Numbered from the stretch's first letter, positions 8,819 to 17,543 are shown. The stretch: 64,000 bases of DNA from Arthrobacter zhangbolii (GCF_022869865.1 NZ_CP094984.1:3348001-3412000), one strand, 5' to 3'. Numbers and translations: made by a program. The notes: a model not told the origin generated them from the sequence alone.

Positions 8819-9851
8819 ATACCTGCCCGGAATCATCTGGCTCGTAGTGCTGCTGGCGGTCAACGCGTTTTTTGTCGGCGCTGAATTCGCGGTCATCTCG
8901 GCCCGGCGGTCACAGATTGAGCCGAAGGCGGAAGCCGGGAGCAAGGCTGCGAAAACCACACTGTGGGCCATGGAACACGCCACGCTGATGCTGGCCACGG
9001 CCCAGCTGGGTATCACTGTCTGCTCGCTGGTCATCCTGAATGTCTCGGAGCCGGCCATCCACCACCTGCTCGAGATACCACTGGCACTGACGCGGCTGTC
9101 TCCGGACGCCATTGGTGTTATTGCCTTTATCGTGGCGCTGCTGCTGGTGACCTTCCTGCACGTGGTGGTGGGCGAAATGGTGCCGAAGAATATTTCCTTC
9201 TCGGTGCCCACCCGCGCCGCCCTGCTGCTCGCGCCGCCCCTGGTGCTGGTTTCCCGTATTGTCCGTCCGGTGATCTGGTCCCTGAACGGGATAGCCAACA
9301 GCGTACTGCGCCTGTTCAAGGTGGAACCCAAGGATGAGGCGACCAGTGCGTACACCCTGGACGAAGTGGCCACCATTGTTGAGCAGTCCACCCGTGAGGG
9401 TGTACTGACCGACCGCAGCGGAACACTGACGGCCGCTTTCGAATTCACCGAGAAGAGAGTGGCCGACGTCGAGGTTCCCATTGCCCGGATGGTGCTGTTG
9501 CCGGAAACCGCCTCGCCGGCGGACCTGCAGCAGGCCGTGGATATCCATGGCTACTCGCGGTACATCCTGACCAACGAGGCCGGGGATCCCGACGGTTACC
9601 TGCACCTGAAGGACGTTATGGACCTGACCTCCCCGGATGAGTTCACCGCACCCGTGCCGGCCAAGCGCATCCGCCGCCTGGCCTCGGCCTACCGCGAAAG
9701 CGAACTGGAGGATGCACTGGCCACCATGCGCCGCACCGGCGCCCACGTGGCGCGGGTCTTCGATGCCGAAGGCAATACCACCGGCGTGCTGTTCCTCGAG
9801 GACATCATCGAAGAGCTGGTGGGCGAAGTCCAGGACGCCACTACCGTCTAG
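8811..9851 (+). CDS. Second CNNM-type membrane protein lacking the CorC_HlyC domain
   Basis: A 346-residue paralogue of the upstream gene, with a DUF21 membrane domain (FFVGAEFAVISARRSQIE, VVVGEMVPKNISFS) and two CBS motifs (to about 340, ending FLEDIIEELVGEV). The C-terminal CorC_HlyC domain is absent, which is common for the second member of such tandem pairs. The ATG overlaps the preceding stop by 8 bp and has little room for its own ribosome-binding site, implying coupled expression and probably a heteromeric transporter (inference). Confidence 0.87.
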   Translation: MSEYLPGIIWLVVLLAVNAFFVGAEFAVISARRSQIEPKAEAGSKAAKTTLWAMEHATLMLATAQLGITVCSLVILNVSEPAIHHLLEIPLALTRLSPDAIGVIAFIVALLLVTFLHVVVGEMVPKNISFSVPTRAALLLAPPLVLVSRIVRPVIWSLNGIANSVLRLFKVEPKDEATSAYTLDEVATIVEQSTREGVLTDRSGTLTAAFEFTEKRVADVEVPIARMVLLPETASPADLQQAVDIHGYSRYILTNEAGDPDGYLHLKDVMDLTSPDEFTAPVPAKRIRRLASAYRESELEDALATMRRTGAHVARVFDAEGNTTGVLFLEDIIEELVGEVQDATTV

Positions 9852-9854
9852 GGC

Positions 9855-10445
9855 CTAGCGTTTCCGTCTCCACCATGGCCGCCGCCGCTCCTCTTCCGGG
9901 GCGGCGGCGGCTGTGCTTTGCGCCGCCGCTTTCCGTTCCCGCCAGCGTTGCAGCTCCAGTTCCACGTCCCGGGTGGGGGTGATGACCGGAGGGCCGCCCT
10001 CGAGCTGGCGCCGGGCGTCGATCACCCGGGCATTGAAGTCCTCGAGGATTTCCCGCACCTGCCTCTCGCTCCACCGGGTGTCCAATCTGGCATCCAGTTC
10101 CGCGTCCTCGGTACGCAACAGGATGGCCCTGGGACCCAGGCCGGTGACGTTTTCCCGCTGGAGCAGGCCCTTGATCCACCAGTCCGGATCATGGGCATCA
10201 CCCAGTCCGGGAATGGGTTTGCCGGCGTACTTCAGGTTGTCGAACTCGCCGCGGGCCATCGCATCACGGACAAGGTAATCCGCCCGCGCAGCGTCGTCGA
10301 ACTGGCGGCGCTGGTGCTGCAGCTCTTCCTCCGCCGCCACGGCCCTGGCATCTTCAGCGTCGAGTTCCCCGCCGGCCGCGGCCGCCCTGAGCCGGGCTGC
10401 CCGTTCCATCCGGCGCCGATACTGCTCCACTCCCCTGCCGTCCAT
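9855..10445 (-). CDS. DUF1992 (DnaJC28-like) domain protein
   Basis: About 196 residues. The central block AMARGEFDNLKYAGKPIPGLGDAHD (shortened here to its core) is the DUF1992 signature shared with eukaryotic DnaJC28, which lacks a demonstrated enzymatic role. Flanks are Arg/Ala-rich and helical, with a very basic C-terminus. ATG at 10445 has AAGGCGG about 9 nt upstream; an in-frame GTG at 10490 with GGGA upstream is an alternative start. It ends 3 bp from the convergent CNNM gene. Confidence 0.72.
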   Translation of the reverse strand: MDGRGVEQYRRRMERAARLRAAAAGGELDAEDARAVAAEEELQHQRRQFDDAARADYLVRDAMARGEFDNLKYAGKPIPGLGDAHDPDWWIKGLLQRENVTGLGPRAILLRTEDAELDARLDTRWSERQVREILEDFNARVIDARRQLEGGPPVITPTRDVELELQRWRERKAAAQSTAAAAPEEERRRPWWRRKR

Positions 10446-10535
10446 GCCCGGCCACCGCCTTACCTGCCTTGCTTTCGCATCCGACTCCACCAGTATTCCC
10501 ACCGCCTGGGGCGGCCTGCAACGCACTCACGGTTT

Positions 10536-11111
10536 TTACTTCCGCAGCCGCCGGGCCGCTGCGCCAATGGCCGTGGCCAGGCCCGCACCGGCAAGCAGCC
10601 ACGGGCCGCCCACCAGGAGGGGATCAATCCACTGATGATTGGTGTCCGCCCGTTTCCTGCCGGCGCGGGACGCGTACCCGTGCCGGGAAAATTCGCTGAG
10701 CACCCCTGTCTCGGTGACCGGATTGTCCGGACGCAGGCTCACGAAGGATGCCAGGTGGCTTTCCACCGCATCCACCCGGTCCGCCGCCAGCAGGATCAGC
10801 CAGTGCGCAGCCCGGGCCTCACTGTAACGGCTGTAGGCATAGCGTCGCATCACGCCCGATAATCCCTTCGGCGGACAGGAGGTGCCGAAAACGGGAGTGA
10901 GGAACTTGTGCTCCATGGACCGTTCCCGCGGATACTTTTCCTCCTGGCGTTCCGGAAACTCCCAGTGGGCGCCGCTGAGCGTCGGATCGAACTGCAGTTT
11001 GGGCACTGCGGGCCGGTCCTTCGGGTCCAGGTCCGCGCCCCATCCCGGGATCCGTGCACGCAGCTCCTCACTGCTCGGCGTCAGGGCGGGCTTCTGCGGT
11101 GTGTAGGCCAT
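10536..11111 (-). CDS. Conserved hypothetical protein with one C-terminal membrane helix
   Basis: A 191-residue protein with no domain I recognise. The N-terminal half is polar and Pro-rich, the middle is helical (RRYAYSRYSEARAAHWLILLAADRVDAVE), and a single hydrophobic segment near the C-terminus (LLVGGPWLLAGAGLATAIGAAA) is followed by basic residues, suggesting a tail-anchored topology. AAAGGA lies 9 nt before ATG. It is 15 bp downstream of the alcohol dehydrogenase on the same strand, so the two are probably cotranscribed. Confidence 0.7.
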   Translation of the reverse strand: MAYTPQKPALTPSSEELRARIPGWGADLDPKDRPAVPKLQFDPTLSGAHWEFPERQEEKYPRERSMEHKFLTPVFGTSCPPKGLSGVMRRYAYSRYSEARAAHWLILLAADRVDAVESHLASFVSLRPDNPVTETGVLSEFSRHGYASRAGRKRADTNHQWIDPLLVGGPWLLAGAGLATAIGAAARRLRK

Positions 11112-11126
11112 GACCGTGTCCTTTCT

Positions 11127-12272
11127 TTAGGATCCGGGGACAATGACGGGCTTGATGCAGTTATCCAGCTTCGCCGAGAACATGTGATAGCCCTCAGCGA
11201 TGTGTTCCAGGGGGATCCGGTGCGTGATGATTTCACTGGGCTTCAGGTACCCGGCACGGATATGTTCAAAGAGCCGCGGCCACTGCCGCTTCATCGGAGC
11301 CTGGTTCATATTCAGGGTCAGGCCCTTATTCATGGCGTCGCCGAACTTCACGGCACTGAACATGGGGCCGTAGGCGCCCATCACCGAGACAGTCCCCGCC
11401 TTCCGTACCGAGTCGATCGCCCAGTTCAGGGCCACCGGGGATCCGCCCTGCAGCTTGAGCTTGGCCCCGGTGACGTGCTGCAGGAAATTACCGTCAGCTT
11501 CCGCCCCCACCGCGTCGATGGCTACGTCGGCACCGAGATGGTCGGTGATCTGCTTCATGTGCACCACGATGTCCTGATGCTCGGTGAAGTTGTAGGTTTC
11601 CGCATGTGCGAAGGTGCGCGCCTTTTCGAGCCGGTAATCCAGGTGGTCTATCACGATGACCCGCCCGGCGCCCATCAGCCAGGCCGACTTGGCAGCGTAG
11701 AGGCCCACGGGGCCTGCTCCAAAGACCACCACGGTATCGCCCTCGACAATGTCTCCGAGCTGCGCGCCAAAGTATCCCGTCGCCAGGGCGTCGGTGCACA
11801 TCAGTGCGTCTTCCTCGTCCATCCAGTCGGGGATCACGGAGGGCCCGACGTCGGCAAACGGCACGCGCACATACTCGGCCTGGCCGCCGTCGTACCCGCC
11901 GGTGGTGTGCGAATACCCGTACAGGCTCCCGACGGCGGTGGCGTTCGGGTTCACGTTGTGGCAGTTCGAGTACATTCCGCGGGCGCAGAAGTAACAGGAA
12001 CCGCAGTAAATGTTGGCGGGAACCATCACCCGGTCCCCGACCTTCAGGTTCTGCACCGAGGGGCCTACCTCTTCCACCACTCCAATGAATTCGTGGCCGA
12101 AGGTGTGCCCGATCCGGGTGTCCGGCATCAGCCCGTGGTACAGGTGCAGGTCGGAGCCGCAGATCGCAGCCAGGGTGACCCGGATGATGGCATCGTTGGG
12201 ATGCTCTATGGGCGGGCGGTCCTTTTCCTCAACCCGCACCTTGTAGGGTCCTCGGTACACCATCGCTCGCAC
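11127..12272 (-). CDS. Zinc-dependent alcohol dehydrogenase (MDR, formaldehyde dehydrogenase-like)
   Basis: A 381-residue medium-chain dehydrogenase. The catalytic zinc ligands are in ICGSDLHLYHG and GHEFIGVVEEVG; a structural zinc site of four Cys lies in YCGSCYFCARGMYSNC. The NAD(P) fold has VVFGAGPVGLYAAKSAWLMGA. Length and the TFGHEFIGVVEEVG motif match the glutathione-independent formaldehyde dehydrogenase-like branch, but substrate specificity cannot be read from sequence. It leads a probable two-gene unit with the small tail-anchored protein downstream. Confidence 0.87.
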   Translation of the reverse strand: MRAMVYRGPYKVRVEEKDRPPIEHPNDAIIRVTLAAICGSDLHLYHGLMPDTRIGHTFGHEFIGVVEEVGPSVQNLKVGDRVMVPANIYCGSCYFCARGMYSNCHNVNPNATAVGSLYGYSHTTGGYDGGQAEYVRVPFADVGPSVIPDWMDEEDALMCTDALATGYFGAQLGDIVEGDTVVVFGAGPVGLYAAKSAWLMGAGRVIVIDHLDYRLEKARTFAHAETYNFTEHQDIVVHMKQITDHLGADVAIDAVGAEADGNFLQHVTGAKLKLQGGSPVALNWAIDSVRKAGTVSVMGAYGPMFSAVKFGDAMNKGLTLNMNQAPMKRQWPRLFEHIRAGYLKPSEIITHRIPLEHIAEGYHMFSAKLDNCIKPVIVPGS

Positions 12273-12734
12273 AGGCCTGCCTCCTCGTCTCCGCGGATTC
12301 CGGGTCCGGGCGGGGCCCCCGGACGACCCTGCCCGGCGAGGCCCTCACCCCAAGTCCCTTAACCATAAGCAGACTTAGTAACTTTGCAAATGTTGCAGGT
12401 CCGGCGGGTGCGCCGATCAGCGGCGCAATCGGCGCCGATTATGGCACTGCCCGGACCATTGCGGAAGTGCAGCAGCAGGCCTGGATCCCCTCCAAGGGAA
12501 CCCTCCCGGGACGGGCCGAATGCCAAGGGATAGTACTCCACTTCGGCAGGATGGCGAGGTCTTCCGACAACCTTTCCGAACAGGTTCCGGGGACGGTGGA
12601 CACGGCCGTTTGACTGGGGAAGACTTCCTACCCGGGACGCCCTGAAAAAGGGCATTCCGGACGGGGTGGTCCAGCATGAGCAGTCCTGAGTGGAATCACG
12701 AGTTATCCCGCACAGACAGCACGAAAGGATGGCT
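12273..12734. other. Intergenic region between divergent adh and Lant_dehydr_C genes
   Basis: Roughly 460 bp with no convincing gene. It contains a relatively A+T-rich patch (12358-12392) and, before the next gene, AAAGG that serves as its ribosome-binding site. A stretch from about 12362 to 12613 is open on the plus strand but has no good start codon. No recognisable RiPP precursor was found. Confidence 0.4.
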
Positions 12735-13685
12735 ATGAGCCAGCCAACCACACTTCGCACCCCGTTCCGTTCCGCCCCGCATCCGGTGTGGTGGAACCTG
12801 TCCGTAGAGGCCGGCGGTTTTGAGCTGGCGGACCGCATTATCGGGGAATTGGTCACCCCGCTTGTTGCACAGGCTCGCAGATGGGGGGCCCAGCGATGGT
12901 TCTATACCCGGCGAATGCAGCCCGCGAACGCCCAGGTGCGGCTCAGGGTCCTCGCCCCGTCGGAAACCCTGGACAGGCTTAAACCCCTGCTGGGGGCGCT
13001 GCAGGACCAGTCCGGGGACCCGGTGCGCAGCATGCCGGTGGGGCATGAGTTCAGCGACCCGGTCCTGGACCGCACTGTGGGAACCGATCCGCTGCTGCCC
13101 TGGGTCGAAGCCGACCTGGCGCGGTATGGCGGCGTGGAAGGCCTGAGCCTCGCGGAAGAGGTCTTCGAGCTTTCCTCTGATTTGTGCCTGTGGGCAACAG
13201 CCCGGTTTCCCAAGGCACAAAACCGGTCCGCGCTGGCCTCGCTGCTGCTCTTCGATTCCGCCTACGCGATGATGAAGGGGCCGCGCGCCTCCACGTGGCC
13301 GGACCGGCGCCGGGTGTCCTGGGAATACTACTGGGACAGCCACCTGCACAGCTGCACCGCCTCGGATCCCCGGGCGGCCGGCGTGCAGAAAGCCACCGGC
13401 GCACAGGCACAGGCCCAGCTGATGCCGGTCCACCGCCTGATGATGGCCACCGCCTCCGAGTCGGCGGTAGCAAACTGGCGACGGCGCTGGCTGCGGGCCA
13501 TAGACACCTATTTGTACCGGGCGGACAAGGCAGGGGCGAGCCGCAGCGCACAGCACCTCACCGTCTACCAGGCGCACGGATTGCTCAACCGGCTCGGGTT
13601 CACGCTCCGGCAGGAAGCCCTGATCGGGGTCTACGCCAGGACGTGGAGCCGGGAGAAGGAAACGGAACTCACAGACTCGCTTTAA
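12735..13685 (+). CDS. Stand-alone thiopeptide-type bacteriocin biosynthesis (Lant_dehydr_C/SpaB_C) domain protein
   Basis: A 316-residue protein. Recognisable blocks are WWNLSVEAGG at the N-terminus, WGAQRWFYTRRMQPANAQVRLR (trimmed here), then a PWVEADLARYGG and LAEEVFELSSDLCLW block, which follow the wFfiRy-x-HlRlR and RYGG-aaE-F-S pattern of the lantibiotic dehydratase C-terminal family. That family provides the glutamate-elimination domain of split LanB enzymes and the pyridine synthases of thiopeptides. No LanB N-terminal domain, cyclodehydratase or precursor gene is nearby, so its substrate is unknown. The start at 12735 has AAAGG 6 nt upstream. Confidence 0.7.
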   Translation: MSQPTTLRTPFRSAPHPVWWNLSVEAGGFELADRIIGELVTPLVAQARRWGAQRWFYTRRMQPANAQVRLRVLAPSETLDRLKPLLGALQDQSGDPVRSMPVGHEFSDPVLDRTVGTDPLLPWVEADLARYGGVEGLSLAEEVFELSSDLCLWATARFPKAQNRSALASLLLFDSAYAMMKGPRASTWPDRRRVSWEYYWDSHLHSCTASDPRAAGVQKATGAQAQAQLMPVHRLMMATASESAVANWRRRWLRAIDTYLYRADKAGASRSAQHLTVYQAHGLLNRLGFTLRQEALIGVYARTWSREKETELTDSL

Positions 13686-13734
13686 GTCCGTCCGGCCGGC
13701 GCCGCCGAACCAGCGGGAACGGCGGCGTCGGCGA

Positions 13735-13740
13735 TAGACT
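13735..13740 (+). promoter_or_regulatory. -10 element TAGACT for a leaderless GAF-ANTAR transcript
   Basis: TAGACT is followed by exactly 6 nt and ATG at 13747, with no Shine-Dalgarno. Confidence 0.5.
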
Positions 13741-13746
13741 CGCATC

Positions 13747-14478
13747 ATGAAACTTGCCCCGCAGCAGCATTCGGTCGCAGCCGAACTGCAGGCGTTAATC
13801 CTCGAGACCGAATCGATGGAGTACTTCCTGGAGGCGTTTGCGGCCCGTGCCGCCGAGCTTTTCAGTACGGACGCAGACATCCTGGTGGGCGTGACCCTGC
13901 TCCGCAATAAGCAGGGCGCCACGGTCGCCAGCAGCAGTGACGCCGCCCGGGTGCTGGATGAGGTCCAGTACGGTTACGGCGACGGCCCGTGCCTGCGTGC
14001 GGCGCGAACGGGAAAAACGGTGCTGATCCAGGATGTGAGCACCGACCCCCGCTGGCCGGAATACGCGGACGTTATACGCGACCGCGGTTTCCATTCCATC
14101 CTCGGCGTACCCCTGGTTCTCGGCAACGACGGCGGGGCGGGGCTAAATCTCTATGCCCCTGAAGCGGAGTACTTCACTGAAGAGCGGATCGCGGCGGCGG
14201 AAGCCTTTGCCGGTGAGGCCAGCTCAGCACTGCAGCTGGCCGTGGAGATTGCCCGGCACAAGAACACGGCAGAGCACCTGCGGGCGGCCATGGAGGCTCG
14301 AACCACCATCGACCTTGCCGTGGGCATTGTCATGGCGCAAAACAAGTGCAGCCAGGACGCGGCCTTCGAGATCCTGCGGCGGGCCTCCAGCAACCGGAAC
14401 GTGAAGCTGCGGGACCTCGCGGAGCGTGTGGTGGGCTCGATTACCTCGGAGTCCGTGGAAACGCATTTCGTGAACTAG
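13747..14478 (+). CDS. GAF-ANTAR domain RNA-binding antitermination regulator
   Basis: A 243-residue two-domain regulator. The GAF domain spans about residues 12-165 (YGYGDGPCLRAARTGKTVLIQDV and ILGVPLVL are typical), and the C-terminal ANTAR helices span about 176-236 (RTTIDLAVGIVMAQNKCSQDAAF and a C-terminal LRDLAERVV). ANTAR proteins bind paired hexaloop hairpins in nascent RNA and prevent termination. The GAF signal and RNA target are unknown. ATG at 13747 follows an ideally spaced -10 hexamer, so a leaderless message is likely. It stands 61 bp after the Lant_dehydr_C gene. Confidence 0.88.
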   Translation: MKLAPQQHSVAAELQALILETESMEYFLEAFAARAAELFSTDADILVGVTLLRNKQGATVASSSDAARVLDEVQYGYGDGPCLRAARTGKTVLIQDVSTDPRWPEYADVIRDRGFHSILGVPLVLGNDGGAGLNLYAPEAEYFTEERIAAAEAFAGEASSALQLAVEIARHKNTAEHLRAAMEARTTIDLAVGIVMAQNKCSQDAAFEILRRASSNRNVKLRDLAERVVGSITSESVETHFVN

Positions 14479-14498
14479 TCGCGTTCACGGAGGTTCGA

Positions 14499-14738
14499 TC
14501 ACTCGACAGTCTGGGAGTCCAACTCGATGAAGGCCCAGTCGGGTTCGTTCAGAATGGGATCCATGACCGGCCCGCCGGCCTCCGCAATCCGGTCCTGCAC
14601 CCTGGGCGGCAGGCCGTCCTGGCGCAGGTTGTGCCTCAGCCAATCCTTGGCCGAACCGTCCAGGTACGGCCACCATCGTTCGATTCGGATAGGTTCCACA
14701 GCAGCCCCCTTCAGCGTCGCGTAAATCCACGGTGACAC
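14499..14738 (-). CDS. Small hypothetical protein
   Basis: A 79-residue protein with no recognised domain. It is not membrane-bound and is rich in Trp and charged residues (WIYATLKGAA, RWWPYLDGSAKDWLRHNL). Codon use has G/C at third positions like its neighbours, and the frame is preferred over the overlapping 94-residue frame, which has Arg/Gly-rich shadow composition. It lies convergent to the GAF-ANTAR gene and 84 bp downstream of the pstS-like gene. Confidence 0.55.
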   Translation of the reverse strand: MSPWIYATLKGAAVEPIRIERWWPYLDGSAKDWLRHNLRQDGLPPRVQDRIAEAGGPVMDPILNEPDWAFIELDSQTVE

Positions 14739-14822
14739 CGGTGTGCAGGCGGCGCAAGAGTGCGCCCAAAGAGCGGCAACCGAAGATGCAGCTAACTGCA
14801 GACCGCCTCGATTGCAGTACGC

Positions 14823-15938
14823 CTAGTCGCGCACGGTAATGGATTTCACCGCGGCGAGGGTATCTTCGGCAAGTGCCGGCGGGATCGGTGCGCTCTTCGC
14901 GGCATCGGCGGAGGCGGCCTGTCCGGCCTCGCTGACCACGTACTCCCCGAAGGCCTTGACGCGTTCCACCAGGGCGGCGTCGTCGTAGGAGCTGCAGTAG
15001 ATCTGGTAGGAGACCAGGACCAGCGGGTAGGCACCGGGTTCGGTGGTCTTCCGGTCCAGGTGCAGCGCAATATCGTGCTCGCTGCGCCCCGGTACCCGGG
15101 TGGACTGTTCGACGGCGGTGCTCGCCGCTTCGGCGCTGATCGGGACGAATTCCTCCCCGACCAGCAGGTTGGCGGTGCCCATGGATTCGTCGATCACCGA
15201 ATCATCGGCGTAGGTCACGGCGCCTTCGGTCCGCGTGACGGTGCTGACTACACCGGAGTTACCCTGTGCGTTCTCACCTTCGAGGCCTCCCGGCCAGGTT
15301 CCCGACGGCGCATCGGGCCATGCGTCCGGTGCCACCTCGTGCAGGTACTCAGTGAAGTTTTCCGTGGTGCCCGAGTCATCGGCGCGGCTCACGGGGGTGA
15401 CGCGGGTGGATGGCAACGCGACCCCGGGATTCAGGGCAGCAATGGCCGGATCATCCCAGGTTTCAATGCTGCCGCGGAAAATGGCCGCGATGGTCGCAGC
15501 GTCCAGATTCAGTGATTCGAAGCCTGGCAGATTAAACGCCACGGCAATCGGTGAAATGTAGGCCGGGATGTCCAGTGCGCCCTCCGGTCCGCAGACTTCC
15601 CGGGCAGCAGCCATTTCCTCTTCCTGCAGGTACGCATCCGACCCGGCGAAATCCACGGCGCCGGCCAGCAGCGCGCTGCGCCCGGCACCCGATCCGTCCG
15701 GAGAGTACTGCAGCTGCACCTTCGGATGCAGCGTCCCGAACCCGGCGATCCACGCGTCCATGGCGGGACCCTGGGCACTTGATCCGGCCCCGGACAGCAC
15801 ACCGCTGAGGGTCGAGTTGCTGTTTTCGGCGGCCTCGCGCTGGGCGTCGCCAAGAGGATAGTCGGATCCGCAGGCGGTGAGGGCAAGGGATGCCAGCACC
15901 ACCATGGCCAGGGAACGGGCGGGGCGGATTGGGCGCAA
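14823..15938 (-). CDS. pstS: PstS-type phosphate-binding lipoprotein
   Basis: About 371 residues. A basic N-terminus and hydrophobic segment end in the lipobox LTAC, so the protein is exported and lipid-anchored. The mature part carries the phosphate-binding signatures GAGSSAQGPAMDAWI and the RADDSGTTENFTEYL segment typical of PstS. TTG at 15938 is chosen because GGAAGGA lies 7-8 nt upstream and gives a normal signal peptide; the frame is open 36 bp further. No pstC, pstA or pstB follows, so this is a solitary PstS that may feed a transporter encoded elsewhere. Confidence 0.85.
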   Translation of the reverse strand: MRPIRPARSLAMVVLASLALTACGSDYPLGDAQREAAENSNSTLSGVLSGAGSSAQGPAMDAWIAGFGTLHPKVQLQYSPDGSGAGRSALLAGAVDFAGSDAYLQEEEMAAAREVCGPEGALDIPAYISPIAVAFNLPGFESLNLDAATIAAIFRGSIETWDDPAIAALNPGVALPSTRVTPVSRADDSGTTENFTEYLHEVAPDAWPDAPSGTWPGGLEGENAQGNSGVVSTVTRTEGAVTYADDSVIDESMGTANLLVGEEFVPISAEAASTAVEQSTRVPGRSEHDIALHLDRKTTEPGAYPLVLVSYQIYCSSYDDAALVERVKAFGEYVVSEAGQAASADAAKSAPIPPALAEDTLAAVKSITVRD

Positions 15939-16173
15939 TGGGTTTCCTTCCGGGAAAGCGGCAGCGGCGTCCAACGCCGGTAGGGTGAGGGCCGGTACAA
16001 CGGCCGCTCATTCAAGGCTAGCTCGCTTTTGGCCGCGCCCGCCAACCGAAACAGACACGCGGCCTTGAGGGCGGGACCGTGGGCTGTCAGGATTGACCGC
16101 ACCGGCGGAGGTTACCGTCCCCGGCGCGGCAGTGCCGGACGGCTCTGCCCGGGCAATGCCAAGGGAGCCCCCC

Positions 16174-16557
16174 GTGCTGATAATCGCAGCCATCCTTGCC
16201 GTGGTCGCCGCTGCTGTGGCCTTCTACCTTTTTATGCTCGAATCCCTGAGATGGACGGACCCGGGGACCGTTGCGATCTTTCAGCTTCGGGGTACAAGTT
16301 CCGCAGCGGCGACGGCACAGCTGGCCTACAACCTGGGTTTCCACAACCTGTTCCTCGCCGTGGGTGCCTGCCTCGGCGTGGTGCTGCTGATCGCCGGCAA
16401 CGCGGTGGCAGGCCTGACGCTTATGAGCTTCAGCACGGCGTGCATGCTGCTGGCCGCCGTCGTCCTGGTGCTTAGCGACCGCAGGCTCGGCCGGCTGGCC
16501 GCGGTGCAGGGAGGCCCGGCAGGCGTCTCGCTGATGTTCTCCCTGCTGGGAGCCTAA
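16174..16557 (+). CDS. DUF1304 family small membrane protein
   Basis: A 127-residue protein with four predicted membrane helices. MLESLRWTD near the first helix, YNLGFHNLFLAVGA, then a FSTACMLLAAVVL helix and the C-terminal QGGPAG are typical of DUF1304 (YwcD-like). Function is unknown. GTG at 16174 is selected since AAGGGAG is 6 nt upstream and the resulting length fits the family; an upstream ATG at 16156 lacks a ribosome-binding site. It ends tail-to-tail with alkA, overlapping by 4 bp. Confidence 0.75.
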   Translation: MLIIAAILAVVAAAVAFYLFMLESLRWTDPGTVAIFQLRGTSSAAATAQLAYNLGFHNLFLAVGACLGVVLLIAGNAVAGLTLMSFSTACMLLAAVVLVLSDRRLGRLAAVQGGPAGVSLMFSLLGA

Positions 16558-17543
16558 CCCGCGGCTTTGCCGACGGCGGCCTTCCCGACGGGAGCGTACG
16601 CAGCGGCGGTCCAGAGGTGGAACAGGGCATAGGACCGCCAGGGACGCCACGGCTGGGAAAGCAGTGCGGCCTCCCGTCCGGTACCGACGCCCAGCGCACG
16701 CTTGAGCACCAGGTCATCCGCCGGATAGGCGTCGCGGTCCCCGAGCACGCGGACAGCCAGGTAGTCCGCGGTCCAGGGACCGATCCCCGGGAGCGCCAGC
16801 AGTTCCCGCCGTGCCGTATTCCGGTCAGCGCCGGGGTGCAGTGCCAGCCCTTCCGCGGCAGCCCGGGCCACTGCGGATACCGTGCGTGCGCGGGCGTGGG
16901 GAATCCGGACGGCAGCCTGGATATCTTCGGCAGGCACGGCGGCCAGAGACTCAGGTGTCGGGAAGGTGGAAAGTCCGGCCGGCCCGGGGCGGCCGAAGGA
17001 GGCAACCAGGCGCGCCCCGAAGGTCCGGGCAGCGGCGAGGGTTACCTGCTGTCCCAGGACGGTGAGTACGGCAGTTTCGAAACCGTCAGTGGTACCCGGT
17101 ACCCGCAGCCCGGGATGGCACCGCACCAGCGGTTCCAGGAGGTCAAAGCGGGACAGGAACGGATCAATCACCGTGTGGTCCGCCTCCAGGTCCAACCAGG
17201 AACGGACCCTTGCGGTCAGTTCGGCGTCCTCCGCGTCCGGCAGTTGCGGACGGGCCAGCACCACCTCGCCGTCCGAACGGAAACGGACGGCGATCTCCAC
17301 GGGACCGGAGGGCAACGTCAGAAGCCGTTCCACCGCGGCGCCGTCGCTGCCGCGCGTGACCCGTTCCAGTCCGGGCACGGCGTGGGCGGCGAGGGCGTTG
17401 ACCAGCGGCTCCCGCGCCAGCGGCCCCCGGTATGCCAGGGAGTCCTGCCGCACGGCACCGCCGCCGGCTCGGGGCACCGCGCCGTTTTGGACAACTGCGC
17501 CGTTTTGGACATCGGGCACTGCGCCGGGGCCGCTCGGGCTCAT
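16554..17543 (-). CDS. alkA: DNA-3-methyladenine glycosylase II (AlkA type)
   Basis: A 329-residue glycosylase that removes alkylated purines from DNA. An AlkA_N-like domain begins at about residue 36 (LAYRGPLAREPLVNAL) and is followed by an HhH-GPD domain with LPGIGPWTADYLAVR and the catalytic Asp in YPADD (Asp276/277). The first 35 residues are Gly/Ala/Gln-rich with an NGAV repeat and are probably disordered. It is the last of four genes; its start overlaps the alkB stop by 4 bp. Confidence 0.87.
   Translation of the reverse strand: MSPSGPGAVPDVQNGAVVQNGAVPRAGGGAVRQDSLAYRGPLAREPLVNALAAHAVPGLERVTRGSDGAAVERLLTLPSGPVEIAVRFRSDGEVVLARPQLPDAEDAELTARVRSWLDLEADHTVIDPFLSRFDLLEPLVRCHPGLRVPGTTDGFETAVLTVLGQQVTLAAARTFGARLVASFGRPGPAGLSTFPTPESLAAVPAEDIQAAVRIPHARARTVSAVARAAAEGLALHPGADRNTARRELLALPGIGPWTADYLAVRVLGDRDAYPADDLVLKRALGVGTGREAALLSQPWRPWRSYALFHLWTAAAYAPVGKAAVGKAAG

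Noticed and set aside
10908-12362. A 484-codon plus-strand frame over the alcohol dehydrogenase
   Set aside because: It is antisense to a clear zinc dehydrogenase and a conserved hypothetical gene, and has no recognisable domain or ribosome-binding site.
12362-12613. Plus-strand open stretch considered as a RiPP precursor
   Set aside because: There is no ATG and only a weak internal GTG start, no ribosome-binding site, and no leader-core architecture or Ser/Thr/Cys-rich core.
12359-12856. 165-codon minus-strand frame in the adh/Lant_dehydr_C spacer
   Set aside because: It overlaps the start of the Lant_dehydr_C gene, has no domain and a Cys/Arg/Pro-rich shadow composition.
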